Below are positions 45,800 to 56,944 of a stretch of 64,000 bases of DNA, piece after piece. The first letter of the stretch is position 1, and each line of letters begins with the position of its first letter. The notes under the pieces are model-generated. The model was not told where the DNA came from and did not search any database. It saw nothing but the letters and a program-made list of their open reading frames with translations. The translations under genes were made by a program, and so were the position numbers. Source of the DNA: Pisolithus tinctorius (Eukaryota; Basidiomycota; Agaricomycetes; Boletales; Pisolithaceae); the NCBI GenBank assembly GCA_024663395.1, contig JANFAH010000007.1:1550001-1614000 (forward strand), written 5' to 3'.

Positions 45800-47942
45800 C
45801 TAAGCACGGGCTCCTGACCTCACAGCATTCCAATCCTCCTCTGCATACTGCATAATCAGAATAGCCGTCCCAACCTCAATCCCGAGCCACACCCGCAAGT
45901 CTCGGAGCTCGACAAATGTGGGAGTTAGCCGTGATATACGAACAAAACCCTTCTTCGCCAGCATGTGCCCAAATGGTGCAAAAGTCACACCATCAGCATT
46001 CCGTTGCTCGTTGAGATCAAGAGATGAAAACCACGAAATGATGTCAGTGGGTGGGAGTGGGGGTGAAGATGATGTACTGGGAGATGATGTCGGTGTTGGA
46101 TCATGAGGGTGGGTCCGAGAGGGCTGATTGGGATCGTAGTACTGTCCAAAATTACTGATTGGGTTCTCGAGGGGCTGGTTAGGTGGGTAGCATCCAAAAT
46201 TACCCATCGGATAGCCCAAATTTGGTTGCATGTAAGGAGGGAGGAAGCCATATGGCCCGCCAGGAAACCCTGCCAGTAGATGTCCCATTTGCGGCACTGT
46301 CGTAGTTGTGCGGCTACGTGGCTTTGCGTCGCCAGTCCGGACCCCAATAGGTTTCTCATCCACAGTCACTTTCCCTTCCATCTGATATCATTACAAACCG
46401 TAAGTGTATTGTAGGACTGAATGAAAAAATGAAACATACAATTTCGGCAGCCCAGTATAACAAATTAGAGTGAGTCAGATGATAGCAAACACTGCTCCCG
46501 CTTGGAGAATAGCAGTATTGTGGGGACTCAGGGCCTTTTGAGTGCGTTCCACATTTCCAGCGGTCCTGGAGTTTAGCAATGAGTTCTTCACGACGACTGT
46601 TTCCCTCTAACTGGCCAGTGACTGCTGGAGCAGGCTTATTTCTTGTAGAGGACATTGTACGTGAGTCCGTTTTACCCTAAAAATAATGTAAGGGACTTTG
46701 AATATGTGTGAAAGCGACTCATACATACTGGCACATTATTGACATTACCAGGATTTCCAGCACCTCCATCTTCGAAGCACACAACAACACTCTTCCGTGG
46801 TTGGGTGGATAGCTTTCCATTGGTGAGACGTCGTGGGAGGATGAGCTCCCCCATCCTTTTCTTGAAAATATCAAGTTCCTCGCCTGTATTTATTGAAGTT
46901 ACTCCAGCTTTGGCCTTATCAGAATCTAATCGATATCGTAGTAAAATATGCGCGGGAAAACGTTCTAATTTTTCAGCGACGGTGTGACGAAGATTGTTGA
47001 GCGAGATATTGGATGACACCTCAAAGGGTGAATTTGATCCATCGGGTCGGCGAACAACACACTGGATCATGAAGGCTAGGGTGAAGTCAGTGAGTTATAC
47101 AATAGGTTTAGAAAATAATAACATACGATGTGTTTCGGGCTCCTCAGTGGTGACCGCTTCAGCCACTGCCATCTTTGAGCTGCCCTTGGGTCTTCCAGGC
47201 TGCCGTTTGCCAGGGGCGTGTCCAACTGTTGGTTTAGAATGCTGGCGGAGATATTGTGCGATGCGCCTGTCAAGGTCCTCCGAACCTGAGGTCGAATTTC
47301 CCCCATCATCGGAGTCATCAGTACTGTTCATCGAGGCATCCATGTTGATCTCTTCAACACTTCCACTTTCATATGTCTCCATCCCAATATCCGAGTTGTA
47401 GCCAGTGATACCACTGATGAACTCAGTTGTAGTAGGTACATCTAATTGAAAAAAGTCAGTGCCAGGGTTGTATGTGTCCTCAAGTTCAGGGATGGGATTC
47501 GATGAAGGGATGTTGCATGTTGGTGCGATGCTGGCCTTGTTTTTTTGCGCCATTGACTCTAGCTGGCATTGGTGTCTGGCCCAGCTATCAGTTGGACCCA
47601 TGGTGGTGGGTTGCGGAGCAGCACTATTGGGTTTTTCATGTCCTTGGCCCTCGCTTGCCCTGCTGGTCCCTTGAGCATCCATGGGTGGAGTGGTGTTGCT
47701 ACGAGTCCGAGTTTGACTTTCCTGAGGAATACACTCAGATCCACTCTTTGTGCATGCAGAGCATGCAGCAGCTCCAGAAGACATGTTACAACGTATCTTG
47801 CGCTTTCGACAGTTAGAGCATGCCCCAGGTTTTAGTCCAGTGGATTCTGTAGCATAGGTGTGAGTGAGTGAGACACTGTGATGCAAGTCAGAAACGCACC
47901 TATCATGGGCTGAGCATTCTTGCTACGCTTTTTTGGAGGCAT
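45800..47942 (-). CDS. Zn2Cys6/SAM-like accessory protein of the mariner element
   Basis: Five exons (47942-47900, 47846-47127, 47075-46729, 46676-46440, 46381-45800) with 51-58-bp introns give 642 residues with frame kept. Residues about 20-55 form a binuclear zinc cluster, C-x2-C-x6-C-x8-C-x2-C-x6-C (CSNCRKRKIRC .. CSACTKSGSEC). A disordered acidic region follows, then a basic AT-hook-like GKRQPGRPKGS, then a ubiquitin- or PB1-like segment (IQCVVRRPDGSNSPFEVSS..LRYRLDSDKAKAG), a Gly/Tyr/Pro-rich linker and a C-terminal SAM-like helical domain (IISWFSSLDLNEQR .. GTAILIMQYAEEDW). DNA binding is likely from the zinc cluster; the role in transposition is unknown. CAACGTT repeats lie just upstream of the ATG. 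Confidence 0.8.
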
Positions 47943-48129
47943 GGATGTTCAACGTTCAACGTTCAAATCCGATGTTCGACTGGTAGCATGGATGCAGCAA
48001 GAAAGTTTATGTATTTGTGTGGTCTCCAAAGCCTCATGTCGCCTAGCACTTTACACGATCTCACAGGCTACCAGTCACAACTACAACATTCTCATTCACT
48101 ACAGGAAGGACAAGATGCAAATATGTCTA
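47943..48129. promoter_or_regulatory. Spacer between mariner transposase and accessory gene
   Basis: 187 bp separate the transposase stop from the accessory ATG. Repeated GTTCAAC/CAACGTT units lie at about 47946-47965. It probably contains the accessory promoter, unless the two genes share a transcript. Confidence 0.4.
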
Positions 48130-49335
48130 TCAAATGTAACCACAATGCGAGTACCAACCGAACGAATCCTCCGGAGTAATGACACACAAAGCCTTGAGTA
48201 GGGTGGTATAGATTTCTTTGTCTGACAGCTCTGTCATGGCCATTCGAATGAAATCTCCATTGCGGCGGAGGTGATACTTCATAGCCGAGAAGGCAAGTTC
48301 GATTGGGTTGAGATCGGGAGAGTATGGTGGCAAGTATTCACATCGCATTCCACTGTTCAACAATCAGCTTGTAAAATATATGAAATGACGATGACTAGAA
48401 ATTACCTAGCTTCAATCAAGTTCTGAATGTCTGCATGCTTGTGGATCTGGCAGTTGTCCATCACAATCACCGAATTCGGTGCTGGATAGGGTTGCATGTT
48501 GTTGAGTAATCCTTCGATGAAGCGCATGAATGTCTCTGTACAAAAAGATCCCTCGACAATGTCACAGTGCAGAATACCATCAACAAGTGAAAGCGCTGGG
48601 AGAACAGAAAAGCTTCAATGCACTCAGCAGGAACCGCAACAACTCAGGATAAGGACTTACCGTCGCCCACGCACAAAAAATGCCTTGCGCTGAGCTTTCG
48701 TTCCTCTGATTGACCATGCTCTCCCACGATAGGTTGTGCGGCGGTCAACAGAGCTCTCATCGACAAATACCAATTGTTCCGGTTCATATTTCCCTATCCT
48801 AGCAATATACTCAAGGCGCTTTTGTGCAGAACGTTCTGCTGCAACACGTGTAATCTGTAGAAGTGAGCACACAATGGTATAGACATGAAAACAACTCAAC
48901 TCGTACCTTTTTCATCGTAAATCCTGATCTACGAAGGGTTCGCCAAACAGTCGAACGTGAAACTTCAACACCACAGAATACTGCCAGCATTTCCTGGAGT
49001 TCATCAAGGTAGAGATCAGGTGATTTCCGAATAGTGCCAAGCAGAAACTACAATGATATCAGTATGACATATGTAGCATGCCAAGTGGTCATGAAAATTA
49101 TAGCACATACCTCAACATCAACATCCCGGAGATGCCGATTATTCTTCTGTTCAGTTTGAGCTGACTTCTCCTCCGAGTTTGGGATGGTCCCATGAACATG
49201 AAAATGAGAAATTATGCGTCGGACAGAGCAGGTGGAGAGGTCAAGGCACATAGCAATTTCTTCATTTTCGAGCCGCCTGGACAATCGTACGATGGCCCAT
49301 TGTATCTCAGGGGCAATTTTCTGCCCTTGTCGCAT
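48130..49335 (-). CDS. IS630/Tc1-mariner DD34E transposase
   Basis: Five exons (49335-49111, 49047-48907, 48854-48661, 48612-48406, 48352-48130) give 329 residues with frame kept and no stops. An N-terminal helix-turn-helix (IAPEIQWAIVRLSRRLENEE, LDLSTCSVRRIISHF) is followed by a second HTH (LDELQEMLAVFCGVEVSRST, TVWRTLRRSGFTMKK). The catalytic core has D in LVFVDESSVDRR, D in VIVMDNCQIHKH and E in LPPYSPDLNPIELAFSAMK, with 34 residues between the last two (DD34E). The AG at 48613-48614 was preferred for exon 4 because it gives GRRFSVLPALSL and keeps frame. ATG 49335 starts directly before the HTH (MRQGQKIAPEIQW). It looks competent for cut-and-paste transposition. Confidence 0.9.
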
Positions 49336-49449
49336 GCCTTCAACACGCTGGCAGTCAGTAACTTCCCAAGTATGAAATACCGAGGCAGCCCAAAATACCG
49401 ATTTGAAAAAAGTCACCTGTAAGTAATCGGTCAACCCTAGTTGCAATCT

Positions 49450-49583
49450 CTGATTTTTTCCGAGTCGAATGGCGTTGTTTTTACTGATTTCCGAGTGGTT
49501 GATGGGGAGATATGGTCGACGGAAGTTGGGTGCTTTTTTTCTTACATAAAAAGTCACGTGGCCAACTTGCCTGAAATAGACAG
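49450..49583 (-). repeat. Mariner right terminal inverted repeat
   Basis: This is the reverse-complement partner of 45375-45508; it ends ..CCTGAAATAGACAG before the TA at 49584. Confidence 0.9.
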
Positions 49584-49585
49584 TA

Positions 49586-50300
49586 ACGCCCTGGTACCAG
49601 GCGCTAATGAGTTCATAAAAACGTTGCGATATCGCCTTCGTGCAATAATTGACGAGAAAACCTACCAAATTCCTTGCTTACGGTCACGACCCCGATGTCA
49701 ATTTGGGGTTTTAGAGGGGGCTCCGGGAACAGTACAAACTTCGCATTCTAGATGCGCCGGACGGGAGGAGGGTCAGTACTTGGTTGGTTGACCTGACCAA
49801 TCCAAAGACTCGTAGTTGGCCGTAATGAATTCTGAGCGCATAGGCCCTTCAAAAAGGAGATGCAACGGCTTTCTGTGAACAAGGTTCTTTTGAGTCAGAA
49901 GAGCGATAGCATACATAGCAGACCCGCTTTCGCTTTTCGGCAAGGCAAGGATCTCGCGCACGATTCATCCTAACTTGACGCTGTGGAGTGATAAACTCTC
50001 CGCGATGCGGAACAAGAACGATTGCATCATATGCTCTTCGGTGGATCGGTTTGTCATGAACGATAACAGAAAAGTTCACTCTACCCGGGGTAGAATTAAT
50101 CGTCGGTCAATATATCTAATGTGTTCGCAGTTCCACACATACAAGCACATACCGCTATCTCCCGCGCACCTAACGGAACACTGGTGTTATAGCTTCAATG
50201 GCTCAAGAATGCATTAGTTTGTTATGAGTGCGAAATGAAACATTGCCAAAGTGATCCAAGGCAGAATGCTAAACCTGATACAACCAACATAACAAGTTTA
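49586..50300. other. Intergenic stretch, no gene recognised
   Basis: Small open frames lie on both strands without motifs. The last part should contain the 3' end of the VPS3-like transcript. Confidence 0.45.
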
Positions 50301-53300
50301 TCAACCTCCTCCATTACTCCCCTCTATATCCACCACGTGTATGTCCCCGCGACCTAGTTGCATCGCAACCTTCTCGACGAGTCCATCGAAGCTTTCTCCG
50401 GAACCACCTTCACCATCTTCGATGGTCTCTTCGATGATCGCGCCTTCGTCGCGCAAAGTAATGTAAGATCGCTCGAAGACCTTGAGGTTCTGACCGGCGT
50501 ATATCGCTTTTACGATCTGGCCCTCGTGCTTCTCGTGCAGCGAACGCCGGAGAGACCGAACAAGGAAGGAAGATACGGAATGGAGTGGCCAAGATTCTGG
50601 AACCAACGAGATAACCTGTGCATCAAGAGGCATTCCGTCAGACTATTGTTCGTTAACATTAGAAAGCGAGATAAATTATTTTGTTAGTGCTCCATGGTCT
50701 ACCTTACCGATCAACTCGGAAAGAATATGGCCAGTGGTGTCCATTAGGAGCCACAATCATTCAAGGCTATGAACAGGACAATCGCCCTACGGCGGAATAG
50801 GAAGACATTGACTTACATCCGGGATTTCCAGGTTTTGTGCCTGTGAACTTAACAGTCGCGAGACTTGCTGTACATCCCTGTGTGCCAATTTGATTCACAA
50901 AGCTGTCAAAGGATGAAAACGGCATGAAACTCACTCATCCTCAGTGTAGACCTGTACCAAGGTCTTGAGCATTTCCGAGGGTGGCTGCCTTCCCGGATTC
51001 GCACTTTTCGTTCGATTCACAGCGGCGCTCCTGTCTTCCACAGTCTTCACGAACCACTTAGCCCAATCTGCTAGTTCGCATCCCTCAGCTGCGCTTGCAC
51101 CGATACGCGGGCTGATGACACCGTACGCGCCGCCATTGGATGCAAAGGCTTCCGCCGTTACACTATCCCGAAGTGAATGGAGTGTCCGAAGGACTATGGA
51201 TGGTGGGGACAGCTATGCAGAAGGGAAAAAAATGAGACCGTAGACTATGAATAACGAGTGCCTGATATTAGCCTAGGTCCATACCTTGGAATGCAGAACG
51301 GCCACTTCGAGGCTGAGTGCCTTTTCCCAGCCACCCTCCGCTATGCGCTCTTGCACACGTTTTAGGAGTGCTTCGCCTTCCGCACCGCTGCCAAACGGTG
51401 TTGCTTGTAAGGCAAGGAGCGCTTTTACACGTGTGCGTTTCGATGGGGAGTCTGGAGTGGTCGATACGAAATAGGACAGGAAGGGAGGTCGCGGTGGGGG
51501 TATATTTGCTGCCCGTGGTAGCGAGTCAGACATTAGGGAAGCAGCCTGGGTAGACGGGAACTTGGACAGTGATGCGGCAGTTGTTGGGGTTGCGGAGGTA
51601 TATGAAGCGCCTTTTTGTTCCAAAAAGAAACTTAGTCGAGTTCAGGATGTGCTGTAACATGAGAGTGACATACATTTTGCCCTCCATAATTTTGCAATCG
51701 CATCATCTCTCAAGCACTCAAAAAGGTCTTCAACACAGCTCTCTACCAGCTGACCCTGGAGAAGTGAATTCTTCGCAAATCCACTATCATATGAGACACC
51801 CAACATAGTTGATGATAATACTTACCTCTCGTCCCTTCCCAACGATTAGCCACTCCAGATACTTTTTCGCAGCTGCTGACCCCGTCTTTCGGAGCTCAGC
51901 CAGTACAGCAAGTTCGTCCGTTTTCTCTTGCTCCCCTTCCCAGTCTTTGTTTTTTGTGCGACCACCGACAGTTGTCGGACGTTGCACACGTGTAGGCGGT
52001 CCGGACATGAGGAGCTAAATAGAAAGCGCATGAGCTAGGAATTGGGGGTGCCCTCTTTTGCTGAACCTACGCTTAACCCCCTGTCGGCATCCCGAGCGGC
52101 GAGCCACACGCCCCACTTGCGCATCAGTGATCGCCTCTCCGCTTCACCAATGGTGGGAGCAATGATCACGTCCGCAGCCGTGCGTTCGGGCTGCTGAAGG
52201 GAAGACAAGATCGCAAATATCTGACCAAGCGGATCTGAGACCGACGCATCGTGATACGTCCCTTCAACGAGGCTGAGGGAACACATTTAATCAGAATTTG
52301 TGGGGGTGAACAGAACCCTACCTGGCCAATACGCTTATCAGTCTGGCCACGTCACCGACAGCCCGCCATAGTTCTATGAGAGGACTCCAAAGCTCGAGCG
52401 TTTCAAGGACCCGGGCAAGTGTATGAGGACGGATAGTCATGGTCGGCCGTTGCAGCGAATGAGTGGATGAGCGAGCAGACGGTAAAAGGGAAACGAAAGT
52501 TTCTGAGGGTGGTAGATGAAGTTGTGAGGAAGTGGGGCGGGAGGGCGGCCTTGAAGGTGGTCTGGGTGATATTGAACGTAAAGCAGGTCGGAACGATGCC
52601 AGTAGTGAAGGAACGTTTCCCGAATGTGCATAGTGCAGTGCAAGAGCAGTAGCAGTGATCTACTCATATACGCCAGTCAGACATGCCAATACAACACCGG
52701 GATAACATGATCTTGTCAAGTGAGTAACGACAATGCATCCACATACCTCTACGACATCTCTTGTCCAGAATTCCGCCTGTTCAACTAACATTGCGCTCAA
52801 TGCTGCCTCAATCATATCTCTTGCTTGGCTCCCCAGCACGTCCCGCATCGCAACAGTTGCGGGGTGTGTGCGGGTGCCACTGACAGAACTCGATGGAACC
52901 GAGCTGGTCGACGCGTACGGTGTGTTATCTGCACCATCGGTTTCTGAAAGCATCTGTGGGCGCAGATAAGGGGAATAATTCCTGACTAAGTTAGTCGCGA
53001 CTGTATGTCAGCGCCCATTTCCATAGATTAGTTTTCGTGTGGTAGGACAGAAAAAGTAGAGGGTGAATACGTAAACGCGCCGTTGGCGCGTCGAGAGGAA
53101 TTAGATGCGAGGCCGTAGGGGGTTACATATCACAAAATGAAACATTTACTCACTTACGTCGTCAACACTCGTTTCACTGGGCATGTATTTTTGCACGCCA
53201 GCATATACCTCTACTTCCATAAATCCACACTTCGTGTTCCCAGCATTATTCTGGTTGAGCTCTGATGAGGGTGTCTCATCGCACAGCGCAGGACGCAACT

Positions 53301-53830
53301 CCTCGAAGTATGAGATTAGTACCCGAGGATCAGTGGCCCCTTTCACGAAATGCTGCGTGGCATCCTGGAACCTCGTTTGGCCAAAGAGTTTGAATGCGAT
53401 GCATTGGTGAAGATATTGGAAAACCTCAGACTGAGCACCCTATTTCACGTATTGCAGTCAAACCGACAGAAACTAGTCCGGGGAAAAATGCGACTCGGAA
53501 TACCTGAGTTTCAGCCTTGCCTAGCAGCGCCTGAGCGTCTGAGATCTTCCCGTTCTCCAGTAAAGATTCGACTTGTGCGGTAAGTGTCGATGGGAGGAGA
53601 GCATGAATTGAAGATTGGCCAAAAAGAAGGACCGAAGACCGCAAGTATAGTGGGTTGCGCATTGGAGCCGTGTCCATCCCAAGGATACGAAACCTTGTCG
53701 CGCAAGCCCGCCCCTCCGTCACCGAAAGTTGCACAGATATTAAGCTGCGCGACGGACGTGGTGGCAATATATTTCCAGGAAGACAAATGAAAAGTAAACA
53801 GGTATGTCCATATATAGACGTAACTCGCAA
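50301..53830 (-). CDS. VPS3/TGFBRAP1-like endosomal tethering subunit, N-terminus missing
   Basis: This minus-strand gene of roughly ten exons resembles the Vps3/TGFBRAP1 (VPS39-domain) subunit of the CORVET tethering complex, which acts at endosomes. Readable in order: the end of a CNH-type propeller (SSIHALLPSTLTAQVESLLE), RFQDATQHFVKGATDPRVLI, VEVYAGVQKYMPSE, NLVRNYSPYLRPQM, DAIAKLWRAK, PPFLSYFVSTTPDSPSKRTR, SSQAQNLEIPD and the C-terminal ESWPLHSVSSFLVRSLRRSL with HEGQIVKAIYAGQNL. Exon joins that keep frame include 53504/53439, 53154/53000, 52747/52659, 52322/52272 and 52071/52014. The roughly 300-residue N-terminal half of the CNH domain is absent: the neighbouring plus-strand gene starts at 53889. 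The true start is unknown. Confidence 0.72.
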
Positions 53831-53888
53831 AATAGATTTAAATAAAACTAATTACTGGCGTACGCTGCCTGCTGTTGTGTCTGGCCGC

Positions 53889-56359
53889 ATGGCGTCGACG
53901 GTTATGGACAGCAACGAAGAGGTCACCTGGGAGTTACTCAGAGAACGCAGCCTGCGACCTGGGGGTTTTGGCGTAGACAGGGTTAGGATATGGTGCGTGT
54001 TGTGTCTGCACTTAGCTAAAGCCAAGGGGTATGGAAGCTGCAAGTGCTGAAGGACGACGTTTAGGCCTGCTCTGCTTGGCGTACAGCCTCTCTCTGACCC
54101 TCCCCCGTATTCCGAGGTAGAAAGGACTCCGGAGCCTTCGAGTGCATTGTCGGGCCATTCCGGCTATGGTTATGAGGACGCAGACCCCCACCCGGACGAA
54201 CGCCAGATCAAATTAGATACCGACCGTAGCTTCGTTCTTTACCCCATAGGTCCAGGAAACCGTCCTCTTGCGCCTTTGGTTGCTTACCGAATTATTTAGA
54301 ACCTGGCTCACCGTCTCGTGAAGCTCTCCAAAACAATCTCAATACCCTCTTGGTCTCCTTGTTTCGGAAACGCCGTTCGCTGCATTACTTCCAAGGATTT
54401 CATGATATAGTTTCCGTTATTTTCCTTACTCTGCCCAGGCCACTCCACATGCCTTGTGTGGAGAAGATGGCGTTGCACAGAGTGAGGGATGCAATGGGCA
54501 TTGGACTCGAGCCCGTGGTCGGATTGTTGAGGTGAGCGGTGAGCCTTGATATGTATGCTTATGGCTGATTTCGACTAGAATTTTACGGAATCTACTTCGA
54601 CTTGTGGATCCAGCGTATGCCGAGCTCTTGGAAAAGTATGTCATTTTGTGTCTCACCGTTGTGGTTTCTAAATCGCGCCGCTGTCATATACTAATGCAGT
54701 ACATCTCCTCTACCATACCACGCGCTTTCAAATCTACTCACTCTATTTTCTCATGATGTTCCGACTCTTCCTCTGATACAACACGTGTGGGACTTCTTAC
54801 TCGTCCGTGAACCTGTGGCTGTGGTGTGGTTAGCCGCCGCTGTGAGTCTCAATACACTACTTTGTAATGTCAACATATACTCCCTTGTTCCTCGTTCAAT
54901 CAATCTAGTGATTTCTAGGGTGCTGATAGGACATGGCATTGTTTTTCCCTAGGTCATCCTCTACCGAAAGCCATCCATCCAATTACTTGTCGATCAGGAT
55001 GAGGAAGGGATGATACATTCGCTACTTGGTGCACTGCCAGAACTGGCTGACGGTGAGCCAAGACTCCCGCTGGACGGACCTGCTCATGAAAGAACGGAGA
55101 TCTTGGATGATGATGTCAAAGGACTTTTTGATGACCAAGAATCTGGTGATGACCCGTCCGCGGCGCCTGTGCTGAGTGGCAAGGTGCATCAGGAGCTTAA
55201 CGAGCAAACGGACGCGGCGGAGTTATGTACCAGAGAAGGTCGCTCACACCCAATCATTTCGAATGTGTACATGTTCGACGACGCCCGGGGCCTCCCAAAA
55301 GCAGAGGATGATGTCCCTGGGTCTAAACACATAATGGGAGACGCTCTGAATGGTACCCATATACCCTCGGACGTGGATGCGGCTTTCGGCTCGGGTAAAA
55401 TTGACATGGCAACTACCGGTTCCTCCCCCCTGGATCATGAACTCGGGGTCGATATCAACGAGACGGATAGTGCTTGCCGCCGACCTGGAACACCTCATGG
55501 GAAGAACGGGGGGGATAATATTGCTCTCGCATCTTCTTCGGGCGCTGTCTCGCCAGTGTTACGTTCTCCATGTGGTCCCACTTCCAGCCCTGCAGCGGAT
55601 ACGCCATCGGACACCGTTGCGGTAGGTGCTTCGGGAACTAGACCAGAGTCGACGGTCCCATTTCCTCATCGGCCGACTCGCTCTTCAACATCTTCCCCCA
55701 TCCTGGTATCGTCTACATTCCCGTCACATGACCCGGAACAATCAACTACGCTACCTTCTGAAAGGGCGCAACCCTTCACTTCCTGTCACCAAGCGAAGCC
55801 GTCTCGTCAGAGCAAACCTACCCCTCTTCCTCTGCATCAGCTCCTTCACGAAGCTGACATACTTCTCACTGCCTATCCCCCATCTCTCCCTAGCCTCGCC
55901 GTATACGAGATAATGGGAAGAGATAGCGTAGTGCGAACGTGGCACGCACCAACGATTACGATGCCGCGGGACGGACCGAAGGACAAGTGGGAGTCCGATG
56001 ACTACTTGGAGACTCTTGTTAACTCCCAGGACATAGTCATTCCTTCACCGCCCCCTTCACCCATTCTTCGACCGCGCACCCCTAGCAAGAAAAAAGACTC
56101 CGCGATTCAGAGGTACAAGGCCAGATATGGCTTGACTCTGCGCAGGGTTGGGCTTCCTCTAGGCTCCCTCACCCCATATGAACGGCATCTCCTGTTGGCG
56201 GGGGCTCTGCTTGTCGTCGGGATCGCAGTTGCTGTCAAATCTAACAGGGTGCCCAAAGTCGATGGGCTGAAAGCCCTTTGGCAGCGCCGGTGGATGCTTG
56301 TTTCGCCGATATGGACGTTCTGGAGCAGAGCGCCATGTCAAGCTGGGGATAGCGGCTAG
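53889..56359 (+). CDS. GYP8: TBC-domain Rab GTPase-activating protein (TBC1D20/Gyp8-like)
   Basis: Six exons (53889-53992, 54065-54249, 54300-54531, 54579-54635, 54700-54841, 54953-56359) give 708 residues with frame kept. The TBC domain occupies about residues 10-270: SLRPGGFGVDRVRIWPALLG, LDTDRSFVLYPI, RSLHYFQGFHDIVSVIFL, LLRILRNLLRLVDPAYAELL and LSNLLTLFSHDVPTLPLIQH. The arginine and glutamine fingers are expected in the DTDRS and YFQGFHD motifs. A long Ser/Pro-rich acidic linker follows. Near the end HLLLAGALLVVGIAVAV is a membrane anchor, as in TBC1D20 and Gyp8, which act on ER-Golgi Rab1/Ypt1-type GTPases. The second intron uses GTCCAG as donor, which is unusual but frame-keeping. Confidence 0.82.
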
Positions 56360-56944
56360 GATTTCATTTCGCAAGCACCATTACTACCGATTCAAGGAAT
56401 TCTATTTATTGCATACACATTTCGTACTCGCCGGCCTTCATACCCGCCCAGGCTCGTAAGTGGCTTCTGCGACCTTAAACGATGGATACTTTACCGTGTT
56501 TAGCCGCTGCAACGCTCGAAGAATGCAGTCGTTCTACATAGTGGGATCACGGAATCATGATTGGTGTGAAACATGATCAGGTCATCCCCACCTCCCACGC
56601 GGTCACGCGGGTTTGAGACAAGCATTTCGGCACTCGAGCGAAGAAATTAAGATTCGTGAGTATGCACTTTCTTTTCCTCGAGTCTCGAATTCCAGCATGG
56701 TAGTTCTTTGGTTATGTAACTCGAATCTTCCGTGGAGAATAGTCGGACCTTCTCTCAGTTTATGATTAGACCTTCCTAATCGAGGCGTCCACGGAGGTGC
56801 TTGTGTCAAGCGCAACCTTCGCTTCCCCCTTTCACGTATTTGCGCATCTTGTTTAAAATGGATGTCGTCTATCCTCGTGTGTATCTCCTTGACTTCCCTC
56901 TCTTTCCCTATCCTCACGGACCATTGTCTACGTTCACGTCTAGA
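56360..56944. promoter_or_regulatory. TBC gene 3' end and PTR2 upstream region
   Basis: 585 bp lie between the two plus-strand genes. Pyrimidine-rich stretches (CCTTCGCTTCCCCC near 56815, CTTCCCTCTCTTTCCC near 56890) precede the PTR2 start, as is common in basidiomycete promoters. No TATA box is clear. An upstream in-frame ATG at 56861 is a possible longer start. Confidence 0.45.

Larger units (their letters stand above)
45375..49583 (-). mobile_element. IS630/Tc1-mariner element with two genes, apparently intact
   Basis: This 4,209-bp element is flanked by TA on both sides (45373-45374 and 49584-49585). Its terminal inverted repeats begin CTGTCGATTTCAGG / CTGTCTATTTCAGG and are nearly identical for about 78 bp, then weaker to about 135 bp. 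Inside, both on the minus strand, are a DD34E transposase (49335-48130) and, 187 bp downstream, a 642-residue Zn2Cys6 protein gene (47942-45800). All exons of both genes join in frame without stops. Tc1/mariner elements usually carry only the transposase, so the second gene is notable. Confidence 0.9.

Noticed and set aside
47559..47835. Plus-strand open frames over the mariner accessory gene
   Set aside because: They are shadows of the minus-strand Zn2Cys6 gene, whose five exons close in frame.
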